From Liolophura sinensis (taxonomy: Eukaryota > Mollusca > Polyplacophora > Chitonida > Chitonidae), in NCBI RefSeq assembly GCF_032854445.1, contig NC_088298.1, positions 12,759,504 through 12,823,503 on the forward strand: a stretch of DNA of 64,000 nucleotides, given 5' to 3'. The translations under genes and the position numbers were made by a program. This document shows positions 23,797 through 35,700 of this stretch, in pieces. Under the pieces are notes generated by a model. The model searched no databases. It was not told the DNA's origin and saw only the letters and a program-made list of their open reading frames with translations. Position 1 is the stretch's first letter, and every line of letters starts with the position of its first letter.

Positions 23797-24430
23797 TCAG
23801 TTCATTTCGATACATTGAACTGCGTCCTTTGTATGCTCCAGTATTACACCTGAAACACCTTCAATTCTCACAGGCAGAGCATCAGCAAAAATTACATGGA
23901 AGGCACATGTATGAACATTTAGTTTAGCACTGGAAGCTCTACTGTGCACATTAACACTATTTAGATCAGCTTTTACAGATCCTCTATCAGCAACAGTTAA
24001 TGTTGTATCACCTGCATGCTGATATATTAAAGTCATTTCATCAGTGAATGGTGTCCGTATACCCTTTATATCGTCTGACGATCTAATTAGAGCCCCTAAA
24101 GGCTCAGCACTTAGGAGGTACAACAGAGCAGATATTGGACAACATTGCCTTACTGGTTTTGCTACAGGGAAATATTTACACACAAAACCATTGCATTTAA
24201 CAGCACTTCGTATATCAGTATAGAATGTCTTAATCCAACGCATAAAATGTTCGCTAAACCCAAAGCGTCCGAGTACCTGAAATAGGTATTCATTGGACGC
24301 CATGTCGAAGACTTTTTTCTAATCTAATTTCAGGAAATAAATTCCTATTTTATCCTGCTCAACATAATACAGAATATCACGCAGACTACTTCGTTCGTTC
24401 ACTGTACTATGAAGGATGCCTATAGAAGAG
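23797..24430 (-). pseudogene. LINE (non-LTR) reverse-transcriptase fragment
   Basis: On the minus strand the order of RT motifs is preserved. NERSSLRDILYYVEQ is followed by LKLD-stop-KKVFD (motif A region), then EYLFQVLGRFGF and FMRWIKTFYTDI. SAVKCNGFVCKYFP leads to VRQCCPISALLYLLSAEPLG, the usual GCP motif being mutated to CCP. LIYQHAGDTT is the motif C region, where the expected ADD reads AGD. The in-frame TAG near 24322, the altered catalytic site and the lack of endonuclease or tail sequences mean it is dead. The motif layout suggests an L1/Tx1-type LINE, but clade assignment needs alignment. Confidence 0.85.
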
Positions 24431-25129
24431 CATTGCAGAAATACGGATTTTAAACTTGGCAAATCTGGTAAAACTGGTCACATTGTAAAACTCATGTTTG
24501 ACATGTGAAGGCAAACGTTAACTAAAATGAATCTTTGACAGCACGTAGACATACACACATGAAAGTTTCAGTACAGATATTTTTCTGATTAAGGCTAATC
24601 TTCATAATGTAAACACAGTGCCTCATTTGAATAAAAAATTGGAGGTTTTGATCGAAAGTGCATTTTTGGTGGGGTTTTACTAAGCAAAAATTTCTTTTAT
24701 GGCCATATAACTTTTATGAGTGCTGCTACCAAGTTTTATACTTCTGATTTTGAAATTTACAGAATTGCGGTGGGATTTTGAAATTTGCACTTTCTTTTCT
24801 ACCTCTCTGGGGCAGATTCTCCGCCTTACCATACCACACCCTTTCCTGAGGAAATATCCGATAAAGGTCAGTGTCATTGGTTATAAAACGTGCATAAATG
24901 TCTTGACTTACGGACACACCATAAATAAAATGGATTTAGATATTAATTATCACGTATGCAGGAAGGTTTGCCAATAGGGTAGCTAAATAGGGGCCTGCTG
25001 ATACAATGTCATAATCGGGTGCTCCCGTACGTCGTTCGGCCAAGGAGGGCAAGCGGTCTCCGCGTATTATTCAGTAAGTTAAAATATAATTCATTTAGGC
25101 CGAGTTTTCGGGCAAACGTGTATTCATTG
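24431..25129. other. Intergenic, no supported gene
   Basis: Two overlapping short frames on opposite strands at 24680-24977 have no recognisable product. Confidence 0.55.
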
Positions 25130-25390
25130 ACATTTATCACCATTCACTGATTCAGAGAAAAATTTTATTGATTTGATTTGAAATGCCTGACATAGGCCTA
25201 CGAGAATGAATATGACGGGACTCCCGGCCAAGGGTGGCCCAAAGCAAAGATGCAGGCTCCTACCCTTGTTATCGCGCTTAGAGCCTCAGGCTAGCTGAGC
25301 TAGGCTAAGGGTACATTAGTTTTCCACATACGTGTAACCTCGGGGTCCAGGCCTCAAGCGCGAATATCCCGCGGAGTCAAGGCGAGAAGC
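25130..25390 (+). repeat. Unclassified interspersed repeat G, copy 2
   Basis: It contains catttatcaccattcactga, ttttattgatttgatttgaa, gaatatgacgggactcccgg and ggagtcaaggcgagaagcg. It is longer than copy 1, which appears internally deleted. Confidence 0.5.
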
Positions 25391-25914
25391 GCAAATGCAA
25401 TATGAAAAAACAAGGCAGACAACGTTGCTTGAACAAAAATAACTTTTTGTCCTCTGCTTTGATCATGGCCGACGTCTGAGAAAAAGAAACGTTTTTTTGT
25501 TTTCGTTTGTTATCTCACTAATAAAACCAGTGTGGCAGAAAGGACAAGTGCTATTCCTGAAAATACGAAGAAATGCTATGAGTATGCTTCAATAATTTTT
25601 TGTTCCTACCGTGATGAAATGAGCAGTTGGAGAGTTCCTCCAGAAAGACTGGGTAAAGTCTTACCTTTGCCTTGCCGTGAGGCTCAAAAACAGGATGAGC
25701 CTCCATATAAACATTTACACCTAATTTCAGCACTATGTGCACTCCAGAAAAGTCGTCTAGATGCTACATACCAGAGCAGAAACTGGAACTTTCCTCTTTC
25801 CTCATGACTTTAAACGTAATCCGTATGCTTTCTTCGGCAATGTGAATGTGAATACTGCTGGAAGTTATTTGATGCACCTGTCTGGTAGATATCGGTAAAT
25901 ATTTGGCTCAGGTC
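25391..25914. other. Intergenic, unrecognised 91-codon open frame
   Basis: The plus-strand frame at 25532-25807 begins at GTG and reads ERTSAIPENTKKCYEYA and later SALCALQKSRLDA. It resembles nothing I know and lies between repeats G and F, so it may be part of a mobile element. Confidence 0.3.
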
Positions 25915-26080
25915 GATAATATCTACGCGTATAACCCCACATGGTCGCAGTATAAAGAATTTATTACCATAAAGGCAATTTCGCGGAGTTGACTGTTTTT
26001 GCGTCTTTTGTGTGCAAAAATATAAGATCTTTTAATCTTTACAATCATCAGTGTTGATGCTGAAGTTCAGAGCCTTCCGC
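25915..26080 (+). repeat. Unclassified interspersed repeat F, copy 2
   Basis: It contains gaatttattaccataaaggc, tttgcgtcttttgtgtgc and cttttaatctttaca, matching copy 1 with shorter spacing. Confidence 0.5.
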
Positions 26081-26446
26081 TGCTAACTGAGGTCGTCACA
26101 TAAGTCATAGTGGTAGTAATAGTGTGATAACTGATCGATGGTGTACGGTGTATGACATAGGCTATGACTCCAGCATATCATAGCCTGTGTATGACCTAAT
26201 GCAAGCTCTATATAGGCCGACAAAAAATTAGAGTAGGCCTACGGGTAGGCCTGATTTTATACTTACTACCAGTATTAGATAGGTACACGTGTACAGAAGC
26301 CTTCATAGGTTAAAATCATTTAAAATCCGGCCCCTCGAACACAATATCGTTCTTAGACTGAGTCAAAATTTCTAACATTAGACTTCGTATCTTCCTTTCC
26401 GTTATATAGAAAGTACAATTTTAAAATGATTTGAAATTTTGACTTA

Positions 26447-26521
26447 GGCCACCGTCGTGCAAGTGAAATATTCTTGAGTGCGGCGTAAAACGCCAATCAA
26501 ATAAGTAAATAAATAAATAAG
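26447..26521 (+). mobile_element. SINE-A 3' fragment just upstream of VPS8
   Basis: Only the tail region is present (gtgaaatattcttgagtgcg, aataagtaaataaa). It has the short duplication ttttgactta / ttttgactca and lies about 135 bp before the VPS8 start codon. Confidence 0.8.
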
Positions 26522-26603
26522 TTTTGACTCAAGTCTAAAATATCTTCTTTGTCCCGGGGCCGGGAGCATATCCTGCACGTATTGGTGAAGGGAGATCACT
26601 CTA

Positions 26604-26612
26604 ATGGCATAA
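26604..26612 (+). promoter_or_regulatory. Minimal uORF upstream of the VPS8 start
   Basis: The sequence reads ATG GCA TAA, 54 bases upstream of and in frame with the VPS8 start. If the transcript begins upstream of it, a two-codon uORF could reduce initiation at the main start. The transcription start is unknown. Confidence 0.3.
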
Positions 26613-26657
26613 CGTGCAGGGGCAGATAAATCAGTAGGCTAGCGGAAGTGGGCGAAA

Positions 26658-26723
26658 ATGGCAGACGACGTGAGTGGGAACCCAAGTGGGGTCAGTGAGA
26701 CCTTAGACTTTAGTTTGGAAGAG
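26658..26723 (+). CDS. VPS8: VPS8 exon 1 (residues 1-22)
   Basis: The start codon is in a good context (gaaaATGG) and the exon reads MADDVSGNPSGVSETLDFSL plus EE. It ends at the donor gtgagc, phase 0. This ATG was chosen because it is the first that stays open and joins exon 2 in frame. Confidence 0.82.
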
Positions 26724-29700
26724 GTGAGCTCTAAAACACACAGCCTTGTCTTCGATACATCAGCAGCGACCAAAGTCATATCTTTACTCAGCATCGATAG
26801 AATATAGAGAGGTGTGCTTTCAGTCTCTTTCTGGGAATGATGGCGTGCACGGCTGTTACTACAGCACTTGTCACTGTATCAACTGTGTCATCAGTGTTAA
26901 CTTCTTGGCCAAGTAAATCGCTCCCTTGTAACTCTTTTGCGGCACATTTTATGTTCTCAAAGTGGAACCTTAACTCTCTCAGTCTTATTCATTCTTGAAT
27001 GTGTACATTTAATTACGAGTGTTGTGCATCAGGTATCGATGTTTACGGCATACATGTCGTATGAGATGCTGTGCATGGTGTAGTGGTTAGGAAACTTCAG
27101 ACGTTCGGGTATCTTCGTACGGTATAAATTAGCTCGTCGGGGAATTAGTATGTAAGCCGAAGTGCTCCTGCTGGGAAGGTCTGTCAGCATTCTGTGGATG
27201 GTCGTGGGTTTCCCCCAGGCTGTGCCCGGTTTCCTCCCACCACAATGCTGGCTGCCGTCGTATTTAAGTGAAATATTCTTGAGTACGGTGTAAAACACCA
27301 TCAAATAAATTAATAAATAAATAAAGCAAAGTTCTCCTGCTGTAGTACAGGAGCTCTTATAGCTCCTCTTAGGTCTCTCAACACATACTACCCCGTGTGC
27401 TTGTTGATAAGAGAGACAAGGTGCCTCTTGAGCAAAGCGATCGTAGGCTAAGTTGACCAGCAAACCATGGCAAAATGTTTTTTTAAATTTTTGTGACCCG
27501 TGGTAGTTACTACAGTTACTGTACCATCGTATACATGTAGGTGAAAGTTTTGGAATACAATTACCAGTATGGCGATGAACAGCGATCAATCAATCCTGGT
27601 TGGAAAACTTGTGTCATGTAGGATTTACACTATGGATTGATCTAGAAGCTGACAGACTAGTATCGGAAAGTGCTTTTACCATCTATCAGTCAGTTTTCTT
27701 CCCTTTCCTTCCCTTTAGAAATATTTCTAGTGCAGTGTGAATTGTAAAAGAATCAAGGGAATAAATATGTGCATCATTGGATCAGTAAATTCGTGCAGCA
27801 TGGCATGAGGTAAATCATTAAATCCTTCTTTTCAGCTTGATGATAAAGAGTTTGATCTTCCATCCATTGACACTGTTCCGACTCTGGAGAGTATCCTGAA
27901 TGAGGTAAGATAAGCCACCCTCACTTGAATTGTACTTCAGTATGAAATGCCAAAGATCATGAACATTCCCAAAATTACATTCAGGGTTGACATTAGATTA
28001 AATTTTGCGTTGGATCCATCAGATAGTAACAAAAGTTGATAATGGGAATAAGATTGATCTTATTTTTTAAATAATTTTTAAATATTTTCTTACAGTACTG
28101 TAAAGTGAAACGTATTCTCCTATTTTTTTGTGTTAGTCACTTGATCGTTTATGTCTATGGTCTCTATCTGGCTGCCTCATATTTTAAAACATGTTGTCGC
28201 CAAAATATGGCTGAAAATTGCTGATGTGGCATAAAGCCATAATGAATGATTCATTCATTCTTTCTTGCTGCAGCCTGATAATGAATCAGTCTTGGATGAT
28301 GAAGATCTCGCACCGGTACAACTCATTCATGGAGACTCACTGGAAACATCGTCTGTATCAAGCCAGGAAAGTTTGCTATCTGATCGAACAAGGAAAAAAG
28401 ATCGGTAAGAAGAAGAAATATTGTTTTTGGGAGGTATTACATTTGAATCTAAGTAGGTCAAACATTGTAATGATTGCCCCGGCTGTAATAACATTTCAGT
28501 CTAATTTCTAACAGCAAGCATGGTAAAGACTGTTGCATTTATTTATTTATTTGATTGGTGTTTTACGCCGTACTCAAGAATATTTCACTTATACGACAGC
28601 GGCCAGCATTATGGTGGGAGGAAATGGGGCAGAGCCCGGGGGAAACCCACGACCATCCACAGGTTGCTGCAGACCTTCCCACTTACGACTGTTACGTGTA
28701 CCAAATGAATGGTGTACACAGGATGTTAACACTGGAGATGTAAATATCATAAGTACCATAATACTAGCTTGGCTTGAGTGAGAGAGTGGAAATGATAATT
28801 CACAGGAGGAATATTCACAAGATCAATATTTATGGTGTTAAACGTTCAGTGTGCTAAATTATTGTTGATATTTTGACAATATGATGATTTTTGTGTTGAT
28901 TTTTTTTAGCTGTAGGCTGTCACATACATCTTTGTTGTTAAACGTTGAACATGAAGTCTTGTATATTGTTGTTTGGTGTTGCATTATATGGGGATAGTAA
29001 AATTGACTAGGGGGTATCCGTGTCTCAATTGGTTGGCGCGCTAGCACAGCGCAATGACCCAGGAGCCTCTCACCAATGCGGTCGCAGTGAGTCCAAGTCC
29101 AGCTCATGTTGGCTTCCTCTCCGGACGTAACTGGGAAGGTTTTGTCAGCAACCTGTGGATGGTTGTGGGTTTCCCCCAGGCTCTGCCGGTTTCCTCCTAC
29201 CATAATGCTGGTAGCCGTTGTATAAGTGAAATATTCTTGAGTATGGCGTAAAACACCAATCAAATAAATAAATAAATAAATAAAATTTACTAAATTATTA
29301 CGTCATCCCACTGAGCAGAGACTGAAACGTCATCAATGAAAATGTTTTTTTTTTTATTTTATGTCACAGCGTCTGGGTGTGAAATGTCAAACGTAATAGC
29401 AAAAGTGATATCTAACATATGAATGAGCTAGCACTTTTAACAAGTGAAGGTAATCCTTACATTTCACTTCTAATAAATATTTGGTTTGTGTTTAATGCGC
29501 TTCTGAAGAATTTTACGCTCATAACACAGCAGGTAGGTTTATGGTTGGAAGAAACCAGAGTGATCAGAGTGAAGCAAACAAGGTACACGTGGAGTGTATA
29601 CAAGGTGTGTATTTGGTGGGAGCATTGCTGTCAATTTGGTGGGAGCAATGAAGTCCATTTGGTGGGAGCAATGAAGTCCATTGTGCATGTACTTATCACA

Positions 29701-32700
29701 ACAATGTTGAATACTGTAGTCTTTGAATCAGCAATGCAAATAAACGTATAACATGTTAAGTGACTAAAGCTCCTGTGAGTCATAGGTTATACCCTGATTA
29801 TTGAAGTCCTGAGTTATGTGAAACAGTTGGAGGTTTGATAAGCGTTCATGTATTTTGTAGGCTTTGTCAATTGCCAATGCTTGGTGCTTATTTGATGAAT
29901 GGTATGCTTGTAGGAGCCATCGCACGCTTCTCCAGGAGACACATGGCTCCATCCTGCGACCCAGCAAACTGAAGAACATCTCTGCCCAGTTACTCTCAGC
30001 AGCTGTAAGTGCATGGATTTGGACAAAACTTCAAAAACTCATTGTTAGACATAACCCATCTGTATAAGCTAAAATAGGGTCAGTAGTCAGGATTTTTTTT
30101 TTATTTTAAATTCTGGCTAATGAGAAAGATAAAGATTTTAAGAAATTAACCTTACGAGAAAAAAAAAAAAAGAGAAAAAGAAACCATTAAAATATTTATA
30201 AAGTAGCAGCCTTTGTGGCGGGGCATTTAGATTACGCCCAATGTGACCCAGAACATAGGGTAAAGAGAGAGTGATAGATATCATAAATCCCATCTTTAGT
30301 GGAGAGATCTACTTGATTGGCTCACAGCAGTTCATTGATAAAAACCTACACAGGGTGACAAACTACTTGCACTACGTGTTTTTTGACTGTGACTTTGTCT
30401 TCTGCATTGAGGGCAAACGTCCAGGACATATTGACTGTATAGCCATAAATACTTTGGAAATTCCTTTATCAGATTCATCTCTAAATATTTTACTGAGAAT
30501 GATGTTGCTGTAGAGGTTTTGAATGTTCTTGTCAGGTATGCTTAGGCGCATTTCAGGACGTATCCTCACACAGGTTGACATGCACTCTGCGCCCTAGTGC
30601 TGTTGTCACTGATTTTCCTGTGACCAACCCCTGGAGGTATTCCATTGACAACCATGTTCATCAGCTGAAAATTTTTCACTCATTTTTAATTGGGTGGATG
30701 ATAATTTTGAAAAATTCACCCAAATTTTTGTCAGTAAATGTAGGTCTGAATTTGAATACTTTTTTGTGGCTTATATCATGCTGCGCAGAAATGTTGTGCT
30801 TAGGTCTGGAGACTAATCACTGATATTAGATCCATAAATTACTCCTCACTACACGCAGGCACAGGACAAATTAATCTTTCTGATTTGAGGCCTGATTTTG
30901 TACATTTTCTTTTTGCAATGTTCCTTTTATAGGATAAACAGAATGTCCATCTTGTGACCTTGTTAACTCTAGTTTAATAATTCGAAACTACAGGGTCACT
31001 GGCTAGAGATTTTTAAATAAAGTGAAGATGTGGCTTGACATCACAACCATGTTACATCATGCATGTAAAAACCAAATTTGACAGCAGAGTTACATTAGTA
31101 TTATCAATTAAAGTTAGCTAGTGCTAACGTGCCGACAATTGTTCATAACCTTACTGGGTGCGCAGTGAAGCCAAAGAATAAAACAGAAAAATTGTAGGAG
31201 TCAAAATGAGTCTAGAGGGTGCCCAAATGTAGATGCTCATGACGTTTTTGACCATATTATCATGTTTTAGGTGCAAAATACTACTTATTTTGGTTAACAG
31301 TAACAGACAGTAATTGAAAAAAACAAGTTCGTTTTTATTTCTTGGAGTGAAAAATCTACTTAACATTTCAGAAAGCTTGAGAAATTTAGATAATGTATTA
31401 ATTTACTTGGTTGGATTTGAGCTGTAAACTTAGTTGAGCAGTGAACCATTTTTATGCTATCAGTTCCATATCATTGAATGACTTAGATCTACTAGCATGT
31501 TTTTTGTTGAATTTAGTAGCCTATTTTGTATTTCTTGACATAATTTTATTCTCTGTTGCATAAGATTAAGAATGCATTTGGTGTGTAGGATCATGCTCCA
31601 GCTGTAGATTTGAATACATACACTGTACATGAATTTGAATATATATACTGTACTAGGACTTGAATACATACACTGTACATGAATTTGAATATATATACTG
31701 TACTAGGACTTGAATACATACACTGTACATGGATTTGAATATATATACTGTACTAGGACTTGAATACATACACTGTACATGAATTTGAATACATACACTG
31801 TACATGGACTTGAATACATACACTGTACATGGATTTGAATACATACGCTGTACATGGATTTGAATATATACACTGTACTAGGACTTGAATACATACACTG
31901 TACATGGATTTGAATACATACACTGTACATGGATTTGAATACATACACTATACATGAATTTGAATATATATACTGTACTAGGACTTGAATACATACACTG
32001 TACATGAATTTGAATATATATACTGTACTAGGACTTGAATACATACACTATACATGGATTTGAATATATATACTGTACTAGGACTTGAATACATACACTG
32101 TACATGGACTTGAATACATACGCTGTACATGGACTTGAATACATACACTGTACGTGGACTTGAATACATACACTGTACATGGATTTGAATACATACACTG
32201 AACATGGACTTGAATACATACACTGTACATGAATTTGAATATATATATACTGTACTAGGACTTGAATACATACACTGTACATGGATTTGAATATATATAC
32301 TGTACTAGGACTTGAATACATACACTGTACATGGATTTGAATATATATACTGTACTAGGACTTGAATACATACACTGTACATGGATTTGAATATATACAC
32401 TGTACTAGGACTTGAATACATACACTGTACATGGATTTGAATATATATACTGTACTAGGACTTGAATACATACACTGTACATGGATTTGAATATATATAC
32501 TGTACTAGGACTTGAATACATACACTGTACATGGATTTGAATATATATACTGTACTAGGACTTGAATACATACACTGTACATGGATTTGAATATATATAC
32601 TGTACTAGGACTTGAATACATACACTGTACATGGATTTGAATACATACGCTGTACATGGACTTGAATACATACACTGTGCGTGGACTTGAATACATACAC

Positions 32701-35700
32701 TGTACATGGACTTGAATACATACACTGTACATGGATTTGAATACATACACTATACATGAATTTGAATATATATACTGTACTAGGACTTGAATACATACAC
32801 TGTACATGGATTTGAATATATATACTGTACTAGGACTTGAATACATACACTGTACATGGACTTGAATACATACACTGTACATGGATTTGAATACATACGC
32901 TGTACATGGACTTGAATACATACACTGTACGTGGACTTGAATACATACACTGTACATGGACTTGAATACATACACTGTACATGGACTTGAATACATACAC
33001 TGCACATGAATTTTATTACATATACTCTACATGGATTTGAATACATACACTGCACATGGATTTGAATACATACACTGTACATGAATTTGAATACATACAC
33101 TGTACATGGACTTGAATACATACACTGTACATGGATTTGAATACATACACTGTACATGGATTTGAATACATACACTCTACTAGGACTTGAATACATACAC
33201 TGTACATGGATTTGAATACATACGCTGTACATGGATTTGAATACATACACTGCACATGAATTTTATTACATATACTATACATGGATTTGAATACATACAC
33301 TGTACATGAATTTGAATACATACACTGTACATGAATTTGAATACATACACTGTACATGAATTTGATTACATACACTGCACATGGATTTGAATACATACAC
33401 TGTACATGAATTTGATTACATACACTGCACATGGATTTGAATACATACACTGTACATGGATTTGAATACATACACTGTACATGGATTTGAATACAAACAC
33501 TGTACATGAATTTGATTACATACACTGCACATGGATTTGAATACATACACTGTACATGGATTTAATACATACACTGTACATGAATTTGAATACATACACT
33601 GTACATGGATTTGAATACAAACACTGTACATGGATTTGAATACATACACTGTACATGGATTTGTTAGACTATTCATTCAGTGGCCTGTATTTTATGGAAT
33701 GACATATCTTCCATGTGTGGCCCAGGTTTCATATAGTGCAAAGCACAAGTCAAGTAGAATATTTATTTAACCACCACGTGTTACTGTTTTTATCTCCAGG
33801 ATAGAGTTGATGCTGGGATGCCAACGGCCATGGTATGTATCTCCAGCTATGAATTCTGTTATTGATTATCAAATACACTCACCGGCCCGGATAGCACAGT
33901 TGGTAGAGCGTCCGCTTTGGGAGCGGTAGATCCAGGATCAATCCTGGGTCGAGTCACACCTAAGACTTGGTGTGCAGCATGAAGGGGATAGTTCAACGAC
34001 TGGTTGACTATTAGTATAATGGCTCGGGTGGGGGGGCTTACTTGCCTTTGGTAAGTCGTCTCAGTGAAGCAGCACTAGATAAAAGAGCGGTGGAAATCTG
34101 TCCTGCGACAGGGAGGCACATTACATACACCATAAGGATTCCTTCGTCGTCATATGACTGAAAAACTGTTGAGTATGACGTTAAACCCCAAGCACTCACT
34201 CACTCGCACTTGAGGCTGCTATTACATGTGAATGACAACTTCTGTCGCACCTGGACTGGGCAAAAACTTACATATATGTCAGAGAGCAATTACATACACA
34301 TGTCCATCTATGAACTCAAATGCCAAGGTTGATGTTTGAGCTGTGATGCTCCCTTTATTCAGCAAAAATGTCTGTGTTACATGTGGAATTCATGATGCAT
34401 ATGATATAGAGGTATATGTACATGTAAGACATTTCATGGAAAAATCTATGAAAAATGAGCAGTTCTTATTGTTGACATCATATCTGTCTATTTGTGTATC
34501 AGTCCCAGCTTTAGAATAATCTCATACAGATTCGCCATCTATGAATTGGGTGTACCTGGGTATTGGGTTTCGGAGATGCTTGATGTGATAGTTTTTTTGC
34601 TATCTGATTATTTTCTTTTGGACATGAATAGGAGTGGGTAAATTTTATTTATTTATTTGATTGGTGTTTTACTCCAGTACTCAAGAATATTTAATTTATA
34701 TGATAGCGGCTAGCATTATGGTGGAAGGAAACCGGGCAGAAATCGGGGAAACCAGGACCATCTGTAGTTTCCTGGCAGACCTTCTCACACATGGCCAAAG
34801 AGGAAGCCGGCATGAGCTGGACTCTCATTTGTGAGAGGCACCTGGGTCATTGCGCCGTGCTGGTGTGCTAACCCCTTCAGCTCCTGGGTAAATTTTCAAA
34901 GATCTGTTATCATACCTGGGATTAATATATACAATATTATGTACAATAGATATATACAGATCAGGCTATGAGCACCCATAGTGTATCATCCCATGTTATG
35001 TAAGGGTTATTTATGTACATTTCAAGGGGCTAGTTGACACATACAGCTGTATGTATTGCATGTGTTAAGAATCTGAGAGATGATACATTATTACATTATT
35101 GCTGTTTTACAGGCTGTGTCAAACCTGATTGCTGTAGGCACCTCTCATGGCTTAGTTCTGGTGTTTGGTGAGTACAATAGTCTATACATGGTTACAATTT
35201 CAAATATCAAGGTATATTATATTATATTAGGTACCAATCTTCAAAAAATATATATATATTTGTTTTGTATTTAATTATGTTGGTATTTCATTTTTCTTGG
35301 AAAAATATGTATTACACAGTGTGGAGTATAAGAAACAAGAATTAATGGTAGATTACCTTTTCCTTTTGGGTGTTTGGACGGCAAATGGAGAACATTTTAG
35401 ACCGCCCACTCCAACGTACATGACCCAGTGGCAGGCGGATGACCATGTGAAAGATGATATAGGAAGGTATAGGGAAATGCACTAAACTAAACTATGTTTT
35501 GAAAACTACTATGTTACATTTATGTAGACAGTGTTTTCACAGCTGTGTGTGCACGAGTAAAGCACAAATGGTAATCAGCAAAGTTTGTTTGCTGTAAATA
35601 CCTACTTACTTTTATGTAAATTGTGACAGTATCATATCTATCTTTCCCAAATATAAGGGAGGTGATAAAAAATAAGAACGATTTCAGGATGAAAGGAATT

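Larger units (their letters stand above)
26081..26657. promoter_or_regulatory. Presumed VPS8 promoter and 5' UTR region
   Basis: This is the 5' flank of VPS8. It includes the SINE-A tail at 26447-26521 and a short G/C-rich stretch (gtcccggggccgggagc) near 26550. No TATA box is evident. The start site is unknown. Confidence 0.4.

Noticed and set aside
27029..27589. 186-codon minus-strand open frame in VPS8 intron 1
   Set aside because: Its middle is a SINE-A copy read in antisense, and the flanks have no similarity to known proteins.
29861..29913. Longer version of VPS8 exon 4 from an acceptor at 29860
   Set aside because: The pyrimidine tract looks better, but the extra 53 bases would break the frame with exon 3.
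31653..33676. Series of overlapping minus-strand frames with CIQVHVQCMYSS repeats
   Set aside because: An artefact of a 25-bp tandem repeat, where three units make 25 codons in every frame.
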